Source: Rutstroemia sp. NJR-2017a BVV2
Lineage: Eukaryota > Ascomycota > Leotiomycetes > Helotiales > Rutstroemiaceae
DNA: 64,000 nucleotides
Assembly (NCBI GenBank): GCA_002946415.1
Contig: NJPS01000013.1
Span: forward strand, 558,001 to 622,000
Direction of reading: 5' to 3'
The position numbers were made by a program, and so were the translations under genes. Of this stretch, positions 41,176-54,361 are shown piece after piece. Numbering within the stretch: the first letter of the stretch is position 1; every line of letters starts with the position of its first letter. The notes under the pieces are model-generated. The model was not told the origin of the DNA, ran no database searches, and saw only the letters and a program-made list of their open reading frames with translations.

Positions 41176-42458
41176 TTAAACCCTCTTGGCAGCAGCACTT
41201 GCAGCATTGCATGCCTGCTCCTGGGTCTCGCACTGTGCCACACCCCCTGAAAGAGCTCCACTGTTCGCCGCGCTCGCACAAGCATTATGTTGGACTGAGC
41301 ACGATCTTTGCAATGCTGCGCCCTCACCAACAAAGGTATCGCCGTTAACACTGAAAGGTCTAGTCCCTGCAGAGGAGATGACTGGCGGGGGAGTACCACC
41401 AAGAGTTCCGGTGAAGGTTTGGACATTTGCTAGAGGGAGTTGTTAGATGACTTTGATAAACAGATTAGAATAGAGTAGGAAAGGAAAAGACTTACTGCCA
41501 GCAGGTGTAGCGGCAGTGGCGTTGGAGCTTGCGGCTGGAGCGGCGGCTGCGACGTTACCAGTTGCAGCAGCGGCTACAGCGGTAACAGTGGAAGTTACAG
41601 CAGCGGCGCAAGAATCAGCTCCAGAAGCTGCTCCTGTGGAGTTTGTTGCGCTAACAGCAGAGGCGGCGGTTGAGTTCGAAGCTGCTGAAGCACCTCCAGC
41701 GGCAGCGGTGATTTCCTCGGCTGTGGCATCGTTGACTAAGAGATTCTGGGAGAAGATACATCCAGGCTCATCATCCGCAGTGTCACAGGTATTTCCTGCA
41801 CCAGTTGGGTCCCCAATCTAGAGATTGTTAGAACAATTAACGTATTACTATTTCAAATATCAGGACTTACAGTTCCAGGAGCAAAAGTGCCCGAAAGAAG
41901 AGCATCTTGTGGATCAGCACCAATCGATGCCAACTGCTTAGCAAGTGAAAGAACAATGGCTTTGTTTGTAGCTGCGGCACCTGGGGAAGCAGGATCCTGA
42001 TGTTGTTGGACAGCGGCAATCTCAGGATTGACGGCAGTCTCGTTGCAGATAACACTAGCAAGACCAACCGATCCAGTGTTTCTTTCAAGGGCGGCATACA
42101 ACAAAGCATCCGCCATTCCAGTGACATTACCGGCAGCCTTAGCATTGGTGAAAGCTTGGTCGGCAGTAGCTTGATGAAGGCAATCGGTGTTGGTGATGGT
42201 TCCTGCACCTTTTGCGGCCGCGGCATTTCCGAGAAGACCGAAGACGGGGTCGGAAATTTTGTTGGGGTTGTTGAGAGCCAAGTTCACACGAACACCATCG
42301 AGGAATCGGTTATGAGAATGTTCCTGAGGAACTTCACGACCTCTCAACATCCTCTTTGGGACAGTTGGGAGGTTGAAAGTGTTCTTTGGCTCAGGCGTAG
42401 GAGCAGCAGTAGCCAAGCCAAGAATGGCCATGAAAATGGTGGCAGTTTCGTACTTCAT
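41176..42458 (-). CDS. secreted Ala-rich protein with C-terminal Cys motif, three exons
   Basis: Exons 41871-42458, 41496-41817 and 41176-41429; introns GTAAGT...CTCTAG; the frame closes to 387 aa. Residues 1-19 are a signal peptide (MKYETATIFMAILGLATAAP). Next come a globular Ala/Asn-rich part (ITNTDCLHQATADQAFTNAK), a Cys pair region (GNTCDTADDEPGCIFSQ) and an Ala/Thr/Ser-rich linker of about 60 residues, probably O-glycosylated. It ends in RPFSVNGDTFVGEGAALQRS with CSVQHNACASAANSG and QCETQEQACNAA. That Cys-containing ending recurs, as far as I recall, in many fungal cell-wall or secreted proteins of unknown function. Extracellular or wall location is expected; no GPI signal is visible. 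Confidence 0.82.
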
Positions 42459-44260
42459 GATGAATGTTGTTCGTAAGAGGATTTCGTAAATAGTAATCGT
42501 TAATTTTATATAGAGAAGGACCGGCCTAGGTTGAAATCGAAAGCTGTAATGGCGTGAATTGTATTTTAAAACGTAAAGAATGTATAGAAGATAAGTTCTC
42601 AGAACTAAGCAAGAAGAGAATGTAGATTAATGAATGAAAGTCTGCAGAGATGATGCGATGAAGAGAAGTAGAAGATATACAACGGCAGCTTGCGGTGCTT
42701 ATTATATATTGAACATTTGATGGGTTCAAGAATGGACGAAGTTTGGCTCAAACCGACATCAAGCTTTACACCCTGTCCCATCACCCTGAATCTGGGTGGA
42801 CGAATCTCTACTGTTCCGTAGATCATACAAATCAAGGGTCATGGATGTCCGCTCATCCGATAAATCCTGCTCACAACAGCAAGCGCCCCCCAGGAAATGT
42901 TATTCGCGATGGTCGTGGCCGTCATAGTGCGTTTGTATGCGTCTGAAGTGCGAATATGGCTTCGGCCGCGCTGCCGATTGGTTGTGAGGCAGAAGGTCAC
43001 AATGTACCTGCATCTCACGCCGTAACCTTGAGACATGTGATCTGATCTAGCAGTCTCAGATCATGATACAGGGGTCCATCACAGACCTGTTCGCCCGGCC
43101 TAATCAGACGAAATGAGAAATGATGACAGGAAATCACCCAGCATATCCAACGCCGAGACATCGGAAGCACGATTTTCCATCCAGTCTCCGGCCCTTGTTC
43201 ATCATTCATCGTCGCGATTGGTAATGATGAGGATTGTGGCGTTGATTTTTCCAGAACTTGGGACAAGGTCTGTATCAGAAGTGAATTCTGAGGGCAAGCG
43301 ACGTCTCCAACCCCTGGTCCGGGGTAACACGTGACCGTTCTTTCGACCTCAACGCTCCTAGCCCTGTAAGTTATCGAACTTGTTGATGTCGCAGAAAATT
43401 TGGAAGATCTAGTTTCGAGGCTATCAAACTTGGTAATAGTGGGCTGGTCGAGAAAGTACTCATAATCTCATCTGAGGTGCTCGTGTCACGCCTTGTCGGA
43501 TCTGCAAGCGGTTGCTTGATTGACAGCGCGTAGACGGGGACGATGAGGAGGTGGTTGGGAGATTCTAGACGGTACTTTTTGATATGTCACTTTGCGGATC
43601 TTGCTATGCGGTTGACCGGAATATGGTAGAAAGAGGAGAGGTTGAGGGAAAGCCGGCCCGTCAATTATCGATATACGAGCATGAAGTTGTCTTCGGTCTC
43701 AAGAACAATTAGCTGACTGCGGACTTTCTTCTTTCCCAGAGCAAGCCAGATACTCTCATTCCATCTCAAGCCATATTATCTTACTGCTCACATCATTCCA
43801 TATATAACATAGTAGCTATCAAACGAAGGCCAAGTCCCGATGAAGCTGATCAGTCAACGGTTCATGCGACTCGGCCGATGACATACATCTTGACTGAGTA
43901 GCGCATGAACTTTGATTTAGAGCTAAAGCTTCTAAGAATATCCAGAGCAGAACTAGCATAAGTTAGGACTTAGAGCTCAAATTTGAGATCGGATGAGCAG
44001 GATCGTGGACCGAGGACTCGGTAACATGATCCGAAACTGCTCACTGAAAACTATGTTCCTTGATATCGGTTCTTCTATATATTACATTGTACATATTATC
44101 TATCATGACTATTATAATCGTTCATCACTCATTTGTCGTTATATCAGCCCCCATATCATACAATTTCCAGTCAGTTTCCTCTCATATCATATTACATGTA
44201 CTGGGAATCACCAACAGGCATACTTCCCCACGCATCATACAGATTACTTCCACAACCTCC
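42459..44260. other. intergenic stretch
   Basis: About 1.8 kb without a supported gene. Short frames on both strands (42743-43334) have no motif and mostly overlap. It contains the promoter of the secreted-protein gene (tatatagaga at about 42508) and the 3' side of the SNG1-like gene. Confidence 0.4.
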
Positions 44261-46022
44261 CTACTCCTCCTTCTTCTCCTGTTTCTTACTCTGCCACCTC
44301 ATAAAATAGCATGCCGCTGGAAAAAGCAGCGTGTTTACCGCGCACCAGGCGAACAGGACTCCGAAATTGAGCCCAATTCTCGAATGCAGATCGAATAATA
44401 TCGTTCTACTTGCTTCAACGACTATTTCATCGAGTTGTTAGCTACTTTCTCTCCCAAAATTTGAGCAAGTTATACGTTCAGGAAAGACTCACTGTTATGC
44501 AACGGCCACGCATATCCCCAATAGTAGAAATGCGGTGCCAACTCAATCGCGTAGAAAGACGTCGATACATTAGTTATGACCCAAAAGATGAGCCAGAATG
44601 CCGTCCACTATACAATAATGTCAGTAATCTTCGGATGAAAGGTAGGAGATCCGACTCGAAAATGAATCCAAACATACAGGTTGTCCAATAACCATCGCGA
44701 CATTCTCACAAGCCAAACCCAGTGCGCCCATGCCCACCCAATTCAACATCCAATAAACCGGGAAACTCCCCTTCCCATACTTCGTCGTTGGATTCGCAAC
44801 CATGATGTCGCTCAAAGGAGGTGCCGAGAACGGGATCTGGAACGCTAGAGAGATGATCGAGTAGAAGAATGAGAGGAAGAAATATGCTGTGATGGTCGCG
44901 ATCCATCTCCAGATAATAAGCTGGTAGAAATGCATAGGCGGATGTCCTTGTGGTGTGATGAACTTGGAATGAATCGGAAGGTAGAAGTTGAATGAGAAGA
45001 ACGATATAATGATTAGATAAATCAATCCTATCGTGACGGACGGCGTAGCGGTGGGTGGAAGGAAGGGTCTTAGACTGTATATCGAGAAGCCGATTGCAGG
45101 GCTGATTGCTTGTGGTGCGTTGCCAATGTTGGTAAGAATTGTAGCATTGTTCGCGGCTTGTTGGAAGACTTGTCGTGCCCACATCTCACCAAATTTGCTC
45201 GTGATACTGGTTTGAAATTGGTTTAGCTGGGGGAGAATGTAGTCGTGATATGTTTGGTCATCGCGTGCTTCTGTGTAGATGGTTTGGGCGATACCCAGTG
45301 GATCGTAAGATGCGTTTCCGGTCTGTACTGCACTTTGGAGGAGGGCCGTCGCATTCGCGTTTACAACAATGGCCTTGCTAATATGTTAGTACTGAATGAA
45401 AGGACGAAGAATGACAGTCTCTCCATGGTGGAGCTCAAAGACTACCAAATCTCCTCGTACAAAAACTGAAGGAAATGTACTTACTGCCCAACACTTCTGA
45501 TCATATACAGCTTTTCGAACGGCCATAGGATCGTAATCAAATGCCGAAGCAGGCATAGATCCCCAACCCACGGCACCACTTGGCGCAATCAAAGCTTCAG
45601 CGGCGCTCACAATCTGCGGTCCTACTATGGGTGTAACATCCGTGTAAGGAGCGACTTGTCCGTCGAAATCGACCACCCACACAACCAGCGCGGACATGTT
45701 TTGTTCAACTCGGAAGAGTGCAGCCCAATATAGAGATAGAATCCCCAATATCGCAACAACCAGAATCAGAGCTGTTTTAGAATTAGGTTAGCAAAGTGCC
45801 AAGAGAATGTAATATAGTAGCAAGGCAGACAGATGCTCTGCTTGCCAACATACTTGTAATTATAAACTTCTTAAAGACCTCTTTTCTGACCCCATTCAAT
45901 TCTCTGTTCCAAAATCCCACCGGGGTATTCATATCTTTTCCCTTCTCCCCTTTCTCCCCGCCATCTGTTTGTTGGTCATGATCATGTTGGTCGCCATCGC
46001 GAGTCTCTTTCGGATCCGACAT
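44261..46022 (-). CDS. SNG1/DUF3533 family membrane protein, five exons
   Basis: Exons 45854-46022, 45485-45771, 44678-45373, 44493-44607 and 44261-44421; introns all GT-AG; the frame closes to 475 aa. A charged N-terminus (MSDPKETRDGDQ) precedes TM1 (LILVVAILGILSLYWAALF). A long extracytoplasmic part follows (ALVVWVVDFDG, VGWGSMPASAFD, YDPLGIAQTIYTEARDD). About five TM segments in the second half include FYLPIHSKF and GMGALGLACENVAMVIGQP, then FYAIELAPHFYYWGYAWPLH, the family hallmark. Yeast SNG1 gives resistance to nitrosoguanidine, and the family is linked to drug resistance and membrane-lipid stress. Plasma membrane is likely. The reading frame is undamaged. Confidence 0.88.
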
Positions 46023-47016
46023 GTGTAGAAATGGTCCTCCTCACTGACACGGGTAATAGGGGATTAATTGTGCTTATATTGATTTCACAGGAGAATAAGA
46101 GTTCACACCAGCAACCCGGCGCCGTGAATGAAAAGAATAATATGGACAAGAAAGCTTTTCCAACGTGAACCTTAGCTCTAACCCTACCTATGGTACCATG
46201 GTACCATGCGCCATATCACATAGTAATGCTACATTACTGCTCAGTCCTCTGCCCGATCTCTACATACCTAGTCATTTTGGCAGTATGAACGTTAAAGGAT
46301 TCCTCAATCGAATATCTCGATGGAAGATAGAAATCAGTTAAAAAGTCATGATGTCAACATTAAATCCCATCAGCAAAGGCTCTCTTTCGTCATCAAATTA
46401 TTTATCCGAATGCCGGCACTTATTCCCGGACGCAACGGCGGGCGCTACTACCACTTGGCGCTGACATCGAGAACAACAACACGAGTATCACTGAAACTTC
46501 ATCATCAGATGAACTAGGGAAAGGCTCGCGGTGCCGCTGCAGAGCTGAAGAATAATATCTAAACGACATGAGCCGCCTGGTAGCAGACACAACGCCATAT
46601 CAGAAGTGCTGATGCCACATTGGCCTGCCTAAATTCATTTCTTATTCATACTATTCGAACTCGTCATAGGCCAAGACCTCATTCAAGTGATGTCCCCTCT
46701 ATCTAATCCCGCAAGACAGTCATTTTGTCCAGCCAACTGCCTTCCTCATAGATCATAGTAATAATAATACTGTTGTTGTCGTAGACCGCCATCAACGACC
46801 CCATTCATAAAATAACAATCCCCTGTAGATCGAGCACGCTGTAATCGCTACCTAAAAACATGTTGGACCAAATGTAATATGGCACTGTCATCAAGACCAA
46901 ACAAGCCCATTCCATGTTCTCATCCATCATGTATCGTGAGCAAAAGAGGACATATAAGAAGAATTTTGGTGCAGATAAATATTGCGTAAAAAGAAGATAA
47001 TTGTAACGTTAGTTAT
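46023..47016. other. intergenic stretch
   Basis: No gene seen. A perfect palindrome ggtaccatggtacc lies at about 46194-46207. The promoter of the SNG1-like gene and the 3' side of the Pat1 gene fall here. Confidence 0.4.
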
Positions 47017-49600
47017 TCATGCAAGTAATTCGACATCCAAACCAATTGAACGCATGAAGAGATTGACGTTCGCAAGTCGCTGGCTAGACATTGCTGGAGG
47101 TAGTGTCTTAGCCAATCCAACTGTCTCCATTACACGGTCTTTAACTGCCATGACGAGACGTTGTTGCTGCTCGGGGCTAGCCCCGATACCGATAGCAGCG
47201 AGGAATTGCCAAACGTATACATCTTCACCCGTGTTAACTGTTCCGGGGAAGATGTTAGGAAGAGTGGGTTCGAGGGCATCAAACAATGCATTATACATGG
47301 ATAACCTATTATTTGTTAGACAATAGCAAGAGTGAAATTCGAACTAGAACTTACCATTCATTCCAGCTACGCTCATCAACATCCCCGGCTTGCTTGGTAA
47401 GCTCAGCGCGACTGAGAATCATAGTGAGCATGCTAACACCGATTCTGGTGCGAGCGATCAGATCAACGTTAAGGCCGAGAATAAGACCTAAGACGCCAGT
47501 GGTGATTTCAAATTCGGCTTCGTTGAGGAAACCAAACAGACTTGGCATAACAACAGCAGAGAAAAGCTCTACCTTCTCCCGAATTTCAGCTGTCAGTTGT
47601 GTCTCTCCAGGCTGAAGGACTGCAGATTGAACAACATCGAGCTTATCGAGGTGAATTACAATCATGGTCAAAATGGTGGCGCGCTGTTCATGAGAAATGT
47701 GCCGGAATACACGAGGAATAGCCTTTTTGCCTTTGGCGAAGGAAAGGAATGCGATGAATGGATGAGTGGCTGTCGCACCAATTGGCTCATGTACTTTAAG
47801 TTGTCGCCATAACTGCTTATTCAGGAATCCTTCTCTCTCATTCCAGTCCGCAAGTGCGCCAGCAAGTGCTGGATTAATCTCTTCGGGAAGTATCGGCCTG
47901 GGTTTCGAGCGTTCGTGATCCTCCATTTCCATCAAGGTATTGTAGACGTTTTCAATATCTGTCAAGACGGTTTTCCTATCACTACCGCTTACACCTGCAG
48001 TCTGAGTTCTTCGATCTCGTGATGCGCTTCCCGGTCGTGCTTCGTGGCTATCGGTACGTTTGATATTGAGCAATGGCTTTGGGGTTTTTGCATTACTAAA
48101 TGATATTTTTCCAAGACTTCCCTCGATCACCAATTGCTTGTTCTTTGGCTTATTCTTGGCGGCCTCGACAGCTCTCTGAACCTGTTGCTCCATGCGCTGG
48201 ACATGGTTATCACCTCCACGAGCTTGTCTTCGCATGCCACCTTGACGATTGCCAGTTTGGAACAGATAGGTCTGTGCAAAGTTGCTCAATGGCTGGTTGG
48301 GATTCTGGCGGGGTCCACCGCGAATTTGACTGTGGACTTGGTAGTAGAAGTCCTCCGAAAGCAATGAGTCAGTACCATGCTCGTTGGGATTCCCGGTCGC
48401 GGTAACAAGCTGTTGCAATTGAATGCGAGTGATGAAATTCTTGTCTTGTGGAGTCATCAGACCATTGTCCTTTGACAGCAAGAATATTTTGTGGTTTCGT
48501 TTCGCTCGCTTTGCGTCCTCTTGCAAGAATGCAGCCTTTTCTTCCTCTGAGAGGTTGGCAAGTTGCTGAGGGTGAGTGATTACATGGCGATTTCCGGAAG
48601 GCTGTAACTGATGATGGCCACGGTGACCGCCTTGTGGGTGGCCCTGGAACCTGTTCATGTTTTGCATGGCATGGGCTGGTTGGGTCGGAACATTTGCCTG
48701 GGTAGCAGGAGGATGAGGACGTTGCAATATGTGCATTGGCTGGTCAACAGGGATCGGGCGCTGCTCTGCATGAGGTGGGTTGCTAACTGGAAAGTGTTGC
48801 TGTGGCTGATGAGGCACTTGTTGATGAAAGTTTTGGAATTGCTGGGGAGGTGGCTGCGCATATTGAGGTTGAACTTGTTGCGCTGGCTGGGGCATCTGTT
48901 GCGGAACTTGAGCTTGTGATTGGGGTTGTACTGGCTTCTTAGCCTGGGCTCTCATAGCTGCCTCGACCTCCTCCAAGCTCATCATCTTCCGACCTCCAAC
49001 AGGCGTACTTGAGACAGGAGGAGAAGCAACTGCCGGCTCTTGCTGTTTCTTTGGCGCGACTCCCCAAAGACTTGCATCTACCTGCATATCGGGGATATAC
49101 CCAGGATCTTGGTATCGTTCATATCCGGTCCTCGCTGGCTTCGGAATTGATGGCTGAGAAAAATTGGATGTGGTTGGAATGGCACGAGAGACTACTGGCT
49201 GTTGTCGGGAATAACGAAGCTGCTCCTCGTTGATAGCATCCGAGACTTTTGCGGTTTGTCCAAAAAAATCAAAGTCTTTTCCAACTGGCTTGCTTGATGT
49301 AGCTTCCTCTCCTCCGCCACCAAATGTATCGTCATTGAAGTCATCTCCGGTCTCCTCAAGTTGATCGCCTAAACCATCGTAGGTATCTTCGAAATCGAGT
49401 CTGTATCATTCACTTGTCAAATCATGATACTGGTAAAAGATTGCAGGCGAGTCCGCAAGAAGCCCAACTTACGCGTCATCGTCAAGCTCTGTTCTAGATA
49501 GACCGGCAAATGGATCTGCAACTTGTGCAAAGCCTGGAGCGGAAGTATTATGCCCCCTTTCGCTGGGACGCGAAGTAGGGTCGAATCCGAAGAACGACAT
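47017..49600 (-). CDS. PAT1: Pat1, mRNA decapping activator, three exons
   Basis: Exons 49473-49600, 47355-49400 and 47017-47305; introns GTAAGT...ATACAG and GTAAGT...AATAG; the frame closes to 820 aa. The start MSFFGFDPTSRPSERG and an acidic region (ELDDDALDFEDTYDGLGD) are typical of ascomycete Pat1. A long Gln/Pro/His-rich part follows, then NRHVITHPQQLANLSEEEKA and the C-terminal helical repeat domain (LIEGSLGKISFSNAKTPKPLL-like; IENVYNTLMEMEDHE; LFDALEPTLPNIFPGT). Pat1 binds deadenylated mRNA with Lsm1-7, recruits Dhh1, Dcp2 and Xrn1, and forms P-bodies in the cytoplasm. It is a core gene and appears undamaged. The poly-Q stretches produce long shadow frames on the other strand. Confidence 0.93.
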
Positions 49601-51309
49601 TTTATTTATGATATTGCGAAGTCAAAGTACTAGGCATCCATGAAAGCGTCAAGAGAGTGGAAAATCTGGCGGAGAAATTCTAGCTTGTGGAGTATTTGCA
49701 ATTCAAAATGGTGGGCTTTGAAGTGAATAATACAGATTCGAGCAAGGAATTGACGAGAAGAAAACAAAATTGAGAGAGGGGAGAATAGAGGTAAGAAAAA
49801 CAAAATGGAACGGTGGTTGTGAGCTTGAATTTTCTAATGTGTTGTTGTGCTGCTTGTGAAGTGGGATATGTTGACGAAATTCAAGGTGGTGGTACTGGAT
49901 GGGATCTGAGCTCGAAATTGTTGGCCTCAGATCTCCAACTCCGATCGGGCTAACAATTTGAGGCCGCTAAGGCCACAAAGGCTTCTGAGGCTATAAGGCT
50001 GCTACTTATCGTCAATCCGCTATCCGTCACTTTCGCTGCCAAGATGTGGAGATAGATCTAGAGATGAGCACCAGGCAGATGAATAAGCTTACAAACGGAT
50101 TTTTAGTTAGTAAGAAGAGGCACAGCAATCAGAGTTGAGAGTTACGGAAAAAGGGGATGAGAGTGCTGGATAGTAGGAAGTAGGAATAATTCATTCCTGT
50201 CTTTTAAGAGATGACAATTTCATCAACGACTTCGCATTGTATCTTGCAACGGGTTACTCTTGCAGTTCCGCCGTCAGGAACTGATAAATATTAGTAGGAC
50301 TGAGCTTCAATAGCCTCGTATCGTTGAGTCGATGGGTCTGTCCAGCAGCCTCGCCATGTCTAGAGCTAGTAGCCTTACCCAGATTGAAGGAAAAGGCCTC
50401 TCTAGAGGTTCTGAAGGAAGTGTTTCTAATGTAGCTCTTTGTTTGAGTATTTGGGGTCGCTTTGGAACAAGGCTACACAGACCTTTCCTGCGCCTTCCTA
50501 CGCCTCCTAGAGATACGAGATTGAGTTATTTTGGTCTCACATGAAAACCGTAGCCGGAACCTCCTTGCGTAAGCCTGACAAGGATATTCTTATACCCTCA
50601 AAAGCACCGAGCGGATTAAGAGCTGTAAGAAGCTACTGTAGGAACTGTCGGCAGTCTAGTCCTCTTGATACTTTGAGCTGCTCCTTGGGCGGAAGTTCAA
50701 GTGCACATCCCCGCCGATGCAGTAAAGGGCTATTAGAGGTATTAAGGGCTGTGAAAATACGAGGAAATTGGAGAGGAAACCGAAACGGAGACCTAACAAA
50801 CCTATCAAGGCTAACTTTATACTACTCGAAGTAGACGTATACACCACCGGCTACGCCAAAGTAAAACCTCCTTTATTCGCTTTACAAAGTATTACGACAC
50901 CTAATGTCTTACGCATAACTCCTCCATCTTCCTCCCTTCCAATTTCTCGAAACCTTCCCCTCACTCTTCTACCTCTCGCTCTCGCTTCAAACCTTGCTCT
51001 TTTTTTTTCTTCATTCATCAAAAGACTTCTGCTTCTTCTTCTCCTCCCTTGTTTCTTAACAACTTCATCCATCGTTTTCGAAGTTGTTGGTTGAGGTGCT
51101 TTTATTCTTCTTTTCCATCAAATGTTGAGCCTTCTGGGGGTACTCGTAATCTAATAAATTCCATCCATCGTCCGTGTCCAATTGGGTAGGACCAGGACCA
51201 ACAGACCACCACAATTGGCTTGGAGGCGAGAAGGGAACACGAGAAAGAAACGAAACGCTTTCGTTCCTGAAACTTTCACGAATTTCCCATCAGTTGATTC
51301 TATTTCATC
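49601..51309. other. intergenic stretch between two divergent genes
   Basis: It contains the promoters of Pat1 and the mannosyltransferase gene. At 49925-50010 a gaggc/aaggc-rich segment (ggcctcagat...ggctataaggctg) looks repeat-derived. Frames at 50332-50834 (+) and 50656-51072 (-) have no motif and overlap. A pyrimidine-rich stretch (50900-51070) precedes the mannosyltransferase gene. I support no gene here. Confidence 0.35.
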
Positions 51310-52751
51310 ATGACTACAGGTACAGCCCGATATCTGAGATATATTCTCTTTGCATTCTTCGTAAGTCGCATCTTGTCTCTCGTTGCCTTTATCGACCGTT
51401 GATATCAAATGTCCCGCGCGCGGATCGGCAGATACTGATTGACTTCATGCATAGGGTCTCGCCGTGGTTTACTTCATTTCCTCCTCCTCCACTCAAAGAA
51501 TACCAAGCGCGACAGAATTATTCGATAAAACGGGCATACCGTTAAAAGCAGGCGCAGGTCACTCAACGCATTCAGCTAATGATGCGAGCACTTCAAGTGC
51601 TTCATCACCGTCTTCTCCAAATACGCATGCCCTCCCTCCTGCGACTGTCCCTGGTGAGCGAATGAATGCGACATTCGTTACCTTAGCACGTAACTCGGAT
51701 ATTTGGGATATTGCACGATCCATTCGTCAAGTCGAGGACAGATTCAACAGAAAATTCAACTACGATTGGGTCTTCTTGAACGACAAGCCCTTCGATGCTA
51801 CCTTCAAAAAAGTTACCACGTCTCTCGTTTCTGGTACCACTCATTATGGAGAGATTCCAACCAAGCATTGGTCGTTCCCCGATCACATTGATACCGAAAA
51901 GGCTCGCAAGGTCCGCGAAGATATGGCTCAACGAAAGATCATTTACGGTGATTCCGTCAGCTATCGTCACATGTGTCGTTTCGAATCCGGTTTCTTCTTC
52001 CAACAAGAGTTGATGTTGAACTACGAATGGTACTGGAGAGTGGAGCCAAGCATTGAACTTTTCTGCGACATTGATTACGATGCGTTCAAGTTCATGGCCG
52101 ACAACAAGAAGAAATACAGTTTCGTCCTGAGTCTTTATGAATACGTTGAGACAATCCCAACCTTGTGGGACAGCGTCAAGACATTCATGAAGAACCATCC
52201 TGAACACATTGCTGAAGGTAACTCTATGGGCTTCCTCAGTGATGACGGTGGAGAGACATATAACAACTGCCACATGGTACGTTTTCGTATTCCACTATGT
52301 CATTTTGTTTTTTAACTAACCAAATTCCATTAACAGTGGTCCAACTTCGAAATTGGTAACCTTAACTGGCTTCGATCAAAGGCTTACACGGACTACTTCG
52401 AGCAACTCGACAAAGATGGAGGATTTTTCTACGAACGTTGGGGCGATGCGCCAGTCCATTCAATTGCTGCTGGTCTCATGTTGAAGAAGGAAGAAATTCA
52501 TTTCTTCAACGATATTGCCTACTACCACGTTCCATTCACTCATTGCCCAACTGGCGAGAAGACCAGACTTGATCTCAAGTGTCACTGCAATCCCAAGGAC
52601 AACTTCGACTGGAAGGGATATTCATGTAAGCATCAAGCATATCCTTCGTCTCAGCTAGACATCCTACTAATCATTCTCAACAGGCACATCAAGATTCTAC
52701 GAAATCAACGGAATGGAAAAGCCAGAGGGCTACGAAAATCAACAAGATTAG
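51310..52751 (+). CDS. KTR/KRE2 family alpha-1,2-mannosyltransferase, four exons
   Basis: Exons 51310-51360, 51455-52276, 52337-52625 and 52684-52751; introns GT-AG; the frame closes to 409 aa, a normal length. It is a type II membrane protein: short cytoplasmic end, then a TM segment spliced across intron 1 ([17 protein letters not shown]). A Ser/Thr/Pro stem follows, then the catalytic domain with [66 protein letters not shown] (GT15 hallmark) and [15 protein letters not shown]. It transfers mannose from GDP-Man onto O- and N-glycans in the Golgi; Mn2+ dependence is typical. A core cell-wall gene with no damage. Confidence 0.93.
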
Positions 52752-53657
52752 AGCGTTAACATTTCGTGTTCAAAATGCATCTTCGGGACTAGGGAGCATT
52801 CATTTTTCTTCAAACAAACAGGGCGAGATGGATTGAGGTATCACACACATATAAACTATCTGGCATGATAGGAGGAGGCGGCGTTGGCGTGATTAATCAA
52901 TCAATCAAAGAAAAGAAAGACACCTTTTTGACGCGCGCTGTATATGTTGAAATACGTATTTTTAGGGCTTGGGAAGTGATGCCTCTTTTTTGGTTGAGAT
53001 TCAGTTAAAGGTTTATGTTCGGTATAAGGGGGGTCGTCATAAATGCATGCAATGTTCGCATTGAAAAGTAAGAGTAGAAGTTATCTTTTAAAACTGTATG
53101 ATATGATATGTATGAGTTTGGAGAGATGAATTGCTGTGTTTTATGTGGAACGAATGTGCGTGATGTGTAAAGACTCCACGCAAAGATCCCGCCTGCTTGT
53201 AAGGTAATGGACGATGGTCGATGCAAGGTTCCCCGAAGCGTGTGCAAATGTAGCATGTTCTTTCTTTCTCTCTCTGCATATAGCATACGGCTGTGTGCTC
53301 ACAGGAATGTGTGATATCTTTATATTGTTCTGGCGAAGTGAACAGTTCCACCCTCTCTCACTCGCTCATCCACTCATGTAAGAGCTGCTCCCGCTCCCCT
53401 CCTCGTCCTGTTCTAGAACCATAACTGCACCCATCCACAGCACCACTATCTCCATATCCACATCCATCCCATTCGCCATCTCTATTTAATACAATCCATC
53501 CCATCCCACGGTTCTCTTCCGGATATTTCTATTCCATACCATGCACGTATTTTGTTTTCCGTTACTCCAATACCCTATTCCATGCCCTATCTCCAGCTCC
53601 AGACCTCTATTTTAATCGAATACGCATGCTTTCCCCTTCATGGTCGCCGACTCCCGT
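52752..53657. other. intergenic stretch between convergent genes
   Basis: It holds the 3' regions of the mannosyltransferase gene and of mitochondrial S12. Open frames at 53005-53351 (-) are short and His/Thr-rich with no motif. Confidence 0.4.
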
Positions 53658-54361
53658 CTATGCTGTTTGGGCTTTGGGTTTCTTCGTGCCGTATTTCGAT
53701 CTTGATGTTGCTCTGTTTCCTACTCCTCCCTATGAAACATATCGATGTTAGCATTTGTTCATCTACCTTCAACGATATCTTCAAGCACCCCTCCCTCCTC
53801 TTTCCTCCCCTCCACTCCCAACCCCCAAACTACCCCCTTCACCCCAACAACCATCCCCCAAAAAAGAAAAGAAGCACTCACCAAATCCCCCGCCCCCCTA
53901 ACCAAATGATACCTCACCCCCGGACAATCCTGACTCCTCCCGCCCCTCACCAACACCACACTATGCTGCTGCACATTATGTCCCTCGCCGGGTATATACG
54001 CGGTGATAATCCTGCCCGTGCTGAGACGCACCCGTGCAGTTTTCCGCTCTGCGGAATTGGGCTTCTTCGGCTTCGTGATCCCGACTTTCAGACATACGCC
54101 CTTGAGCGCCGGGGCTAGAACCGTCGAGAGAGCGGGCGAGACAGCTTTGCGCATGGGCTGTGCGTGTCGGCAGCCGCGGCGCACTTGGTTGTAGGTTGCG
54201 GGGAGGGAGGGGGTGCTGGAGAAGGGGCGGGAGGGGAGGGTGGTAAGGATAGATTTAGAGGTGGGTAATGAGGAGGAGAGGGCTTTGCTGACGTGGAAGG
54301 TTGGGCGTGCTGGGAGGGAGAACGAGGGGAGGAGGAATCGTCGTAATAGTGGGAGCGCCAT
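53658..54361 (-). CDS. mitochondrial ribosomal protein S12 (uS12m), two exons
   Basis: Exons 53882-54361 and 53658-53729; intron GTGAGT...TTCATAG (152 nt); the frame closes to 183 aa. Residues 1-60 are an Arg/Ser/Pro-rich import presequence ([20 protein letters not shown]). The conserved core follows: [65 protein letters not shown] and [16 protein letters not shown] across the intron to [19 protein letters not shown]. uS12 lines the decoding centre of the small subunit and is the streptomycin-site protein. A start at 54427 is less likely because the presequence fits from 54361. Core gene. Confidence 0.95.

Noticed and set aside
46190..46210. Palindrome ggtaccatggtacc as a regulatory operator
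   Set aside because: A lone short palindrome with no conserved context or repeated occurrence; not enough to call a site.
48100..48919. Several plus-strand frames (Trp/Leu-rich)
   Set aside because: Antisense of the Gln/Pro-rich part of Pat1.
51683..52273. 196-codon minus-strand frame
   Set aside because: Antisense of the KTR mannosyltransferase catalytic exon.
53552..54118. 188-codon plus-strand frame
   Set aside because: Antisense of mitochondrial S12 and its intron; Pro/His-rich content comes from the opposite strand.
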